DNA of 64,000 bases from Gracilimonas mengyeensis (lineage in GTDB: Bacteria > Bacteroidota > Rhodothermia > Balneolales > Balneolaceae), in assembly GCF_900182705.1 (NCBI RefSeq), contig NZ_FXTP01000008.1:1-64000 (forward strand), in the 5' to 3' direction. The notes below the pieces were generated by a model, which had not been told where the DNA came from, made no database searches, and saw only the letters and a program-made list of their open reading frames with translations. Of the stretch, positions 61,856 to 64,000 are shown piece by piece. Positions within the stretch are counted from its first letter, which is position 1. The number at the start of each line of letters is the position of its first letter. Both the position numbers and the translations under genes were made by a program.

Positions 61856-64000
61856 TTAATTCCCCGTCTCCGGAGAAGAACTCATTCCAAGCTGCTCCCG
61901 CATACGTTTCATCCCTTCCGCAGCTTTTAACTTCCAGTCTTCGGTCACATACCTGCGCACCATCAATACAGAACAAGGCGCCCGGTCGGCAATAATATCT
62001 GTGATGGTACCAAACAGCACATTACGTATGCCCCACTCATGCGAAGCCCCGATGATAATCAGATCATCTTTATGAGTTTCGAGGTCTTCGAGCATGCCGC
62101 CGGTCACATCTTCCGCTTCTTTTACGGTGATTTCCCAACGGTCAAAATTTTCGGTAAGGGGACGTATTCTTTGGCTAAGGGCTTCTTTCTCTTCTTCGGC
62201 ATCAATACCCGGCTTCACTAACCGTAGCACTCTCAGGTCAGCCTCAACAGCCCGTGCCACGCGAATCCCGATTTCAAGCCCGAGGCGGGCATGCAGTCCG
62301 CCACCCCAGGGTACCACTACTGATTTAATTTCATCCAGATTACGATCTTTCAGCACCGCTACATCAGCCTTCAGGTTTTTGATGATACGCTGCACCGGCG
62401 AGTTGTAAATCCGGCCCAGGCTGAAGCCACCTTGCCAACCCATGACCATCATATCCGCTTTTCGATTTTCCGTTTCGGACATCAACCCTTTAAAAATATC
62501 ATGCGAGGCTGCCGTAGCAGAATCGAATGTAGTTGCCAATAGTGATTCGGAATGTACTTCCTGCTGTTTCTCTGCACGGGATGCTTCACTTATGGATTTA
62601 ATACTTTCCCGAACCGGCTCCTTATCCTCTAAAATTTGCTCTACCGTGGAAACAGGTGTTTGGTAGGGCACCTTCACCATATTCAACCCTGTTACAGAAC
62701 CACCTTCCTCATCACCGGTAGCAATAAGCTGGGCTATTTTCAGTAAAGCTTTTTCGTGAACCGGGTTCGCCAAGGCCGCCATTACCTTTCTGGGCTCCGA
62801 GGCATTTAACGCACGTATAGCCGGAGTCCATTCTTCAAATTCAGATTCATGTTTTTGCGGGGCTGCGACCAACGCTCCGAAACCCTGCTCTTTCCAGTTT
62901 TCAGCCAGCTGGGGAAGGGCATGGTCAATTTCTACGCGATTCCGTCCCCACACAAAATACCAGGCCAGGCTAGCGATAATCAGAACCACCACGGCTATTT
63001 GGGCAAAAGGACCCGAATACACAATAATGGACAAACAACCCAGGGCAGCAATAATCTGCAACCAAGGCGTGCCTGGCGTTCGATAGGTCGGTTTATACCA
63101 ATCCGGATTGGCCACCCGGAGCGCTACGCAACCAATATTCAGCGCGGCATAACTGTATAGCTGCAGCACACTGGCTATTTTTGCTAAATCTTCCAGGCTT
63201 TCCAGCAAGAGAAAAAACAGGGCTAACACGCCGGTAAGGATGATAGCACGATAGGGTGTCAATAATTTATCATGGATAGCACTGAGCCAGTTCGGCACCA
63301 TACGGTCGCGCGCCATGGCCAGATTTATGCGGGATGATGCCATAATACTGGCATTGGCTGAAGAAAGCGTAGCCAGCAAACCGGCAATAATAATCGCGAC
63401 AGCTCCCGGCGATCCCAAAATAGTACGTGCAGCAGTGGTCAATGGATCGCGAACATCAGCAATGGTAGACTGTTCAAACATACCGCCAATTACCAAAACA
63501 ATAACTACATACAACAAGGTTACTAAAGCAACAGATCCAATAAGTGCCCGGGGCAGGTTCTTAGAGGGATCTTTTATTTCCTCAGCAACCGCTGCAATCT
63601 TCACAAACCCAAGAAAAGAAACAAACACCAAGGCCGTAGTGGCAGATATCGAATCAAATCCAAAAGGCATAAATGGATCATAGTTGGCACTATCAATATG
63701 GAATACCCCTAAAAAACTGAAAGAACCCAATATCACAAAAAGGACCAAGACCACTATTACTTGTGTTCGGCCTGACTCTTTAGCCCCTACTACATTTAAT
63801 ATGGTAAGCAGTATTCCTCCTATCACCGCACCCCAAAAAGCCGTTATCGGAAGAAACTGAGAGAGGTACTCCCCCAATCCATACAAATAAAAAGCGATGG
63901 CAAAAGTAAGACTCAGCCAAATACCCACACCTGAAATAGCTCCCAATGCCGGACCAAGTGAACGGGAAACAAAAAAGTAATCACCCCCGGAAGTCGGCAT
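61856..64000 (-). CDS. APC-family amino acid permease fused to tandem UspA domains (5' end outside)
   Basis: 714 residues seen; the gene continues past the window end. The first residues (MPTSGGDYFFVSRSLGP) are the conserved helix-2 region of APC permeases, so the Met is internal and about one helix is missing. About ten helices follow to residue 355, then a linker and two universal-stress domains. The second has IIIGASHEWGIRNVLFGTITDIIADRAPCSVLMV (G-x-x-G motif for ATP); the first is more divergent (MVMGWQGGFSLGRIYNSPVQ). Such fusions are found in cationic amino acid transporters of halophiles and relatives; the Usp part may sense ATP or stress. Confidence 0.88.
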   Translation of the reverse strand: MPTSGGDYFFVSRSLGPALGAISGVGIWLSLTFAIAFYLYGLGEYLSQFLPITAFWGAVIGGILLTILNVVGAKESGRTQVIVVLVLFVILGSFSFLGVFHIDSANYDPFMPFGFDSISATTALVFVSFLGFVKIAAVAEEIKDPSKNLPRALIGSVALVTLLYVVIVLVIGGMFEQSTIADVRDPLTTAARTILGSPGAVAIIIAGLLATLSSANASIMASSRINLAMARDRMVPNWLSAIHDKLLTPYRAIILTGVLALFFLLLESLEDLAKIASVLQLYSYAALNIGCVALRVANPDWYKPTYRTPGTPWLQIIAALGCLSIIVYSGPFAQIAVVVLIIASLAWYFVWGRNRVEIDHALPQLAENWKEQGFGALVAAPQKHESEFEEWTPAIRALNASEPRKVMAALANPVHEKALLKIAQLIATGDEEGGSVTGLNMVKVPYQTPVSTVEQILEDKEPVRESIKSISEASRAEKQQEVHSESLLATTFDSATAASHDIFKGLMSETENRKADMMVMGWQGGFSLGRIYNSPVQRIIKNLKADVAVLKDRNLDEIKSVVVPWGGGLHARLGLEIGIRVARAVEADLRVLRLVKPGIDAEEEKEALSQRIRPLTENFDRWEITVKEAEDVTGGMLEDLETHKDDLIIIGASHEWGIRNVLFGTITDIIADRAPCSVLMVRRYVTEDWKLKAAEGMKRMREQLGMSSSPETGN

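Overview
The window (about 44-45% G+C by eye) looks like a chromosome segment from the Bacteroidota/Rhodothermota assemblage, most likely Balneolales (Balneola/Gracilimonas relatives). The signs are a type IX secretion C-terminal signal of the YPNPFNPSTT kind, a propeller-type sensor kinase, a 6-bladed propeller secreted protein, a Bat-like operon, a FadN-type multienzyme, an FeS-type photolyase and start sites often without a strong Shine-Dalgarno. No rRNA, tRNA, transposase or CRISPR array was seen. The assignment rests on gene content, not on a marker-gene search.

Layout. 0.4-10.1 kb: sensor kinase, photolyase, SLOG protein, BlaI/BlaR1-TonB pair, PspC, a GFO/IDH-like protein and small exported or membrane proteins. 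10.1-17.2 kb: a beta-oxidation operon (acyl-CoA ligase, FadN-type hydratase/dehydrogenase, thiolase, dienoyl-CoA-reductase-like SDR) with a divergent thioesterase. 17.3-27 kb: an accessory region, all on the minus strand. It has three double-glycine-type peptide precursors, a C39 peptidase/ABC exporter, a thioredoxin-like membrane protein, a separate ABC transporter, an AraC-type regulator, and a secreted Cys peptide paired with a 6-bladed propeller. 27-34.7 kb: topA, a peroxiredoxin, a frameshifted type IX cargo gene, a NUDIX hydrolase and AMP nucleosidase. 35-44.3 kb: a DUF2975/XRE cassette, Ppx/GppA, an M20 dipeptidase and a partial Bat operon. 44.2-50.4 kb: yebC, folP-cdaA, ferredoxin, secG, mscS and a lipoprotein subtilase. 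50.4-54.7 kb: an orphan nucleotidyltransferase protein with an N-terminus like injection-system cargo, a PepSY protein, a cyclase-family lipoprotein and a toxin-antitoxin pair. 54.9-64 kb: lpd-lipB-lipA, plsY-gpsA, an AlbA-type protein, an IscA-type protein and an APC permease fused to universal-stress domains, cut by the window end.

The most interesting system is at 17.3-27 kb. Each of four transcription units appears to start with a small secreted peptide gene, and each has the same 16-base sequence upstream (reading TATTATCCNATTTGTG on the + strand). For the three double-glycine precursors this lies 161-164 nt before the start codon. The precursors also share a 15-residue leader and nearly the same ribosome-binding segment. 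A fifth copy lies just after the exporter gene and faces a terminator with no evident gene between them. I read this as a co-regulated peptide (bacteriocin-like) production, export and self-protection locus in a phylum where such loci are poorly described.

The second theme is repeats. From about 30 kb on, intergenic gaps carry at least seven kinds of palindromic or dispersed element. Two direct copies of one kind bracket the toxin-antitoxin pair.
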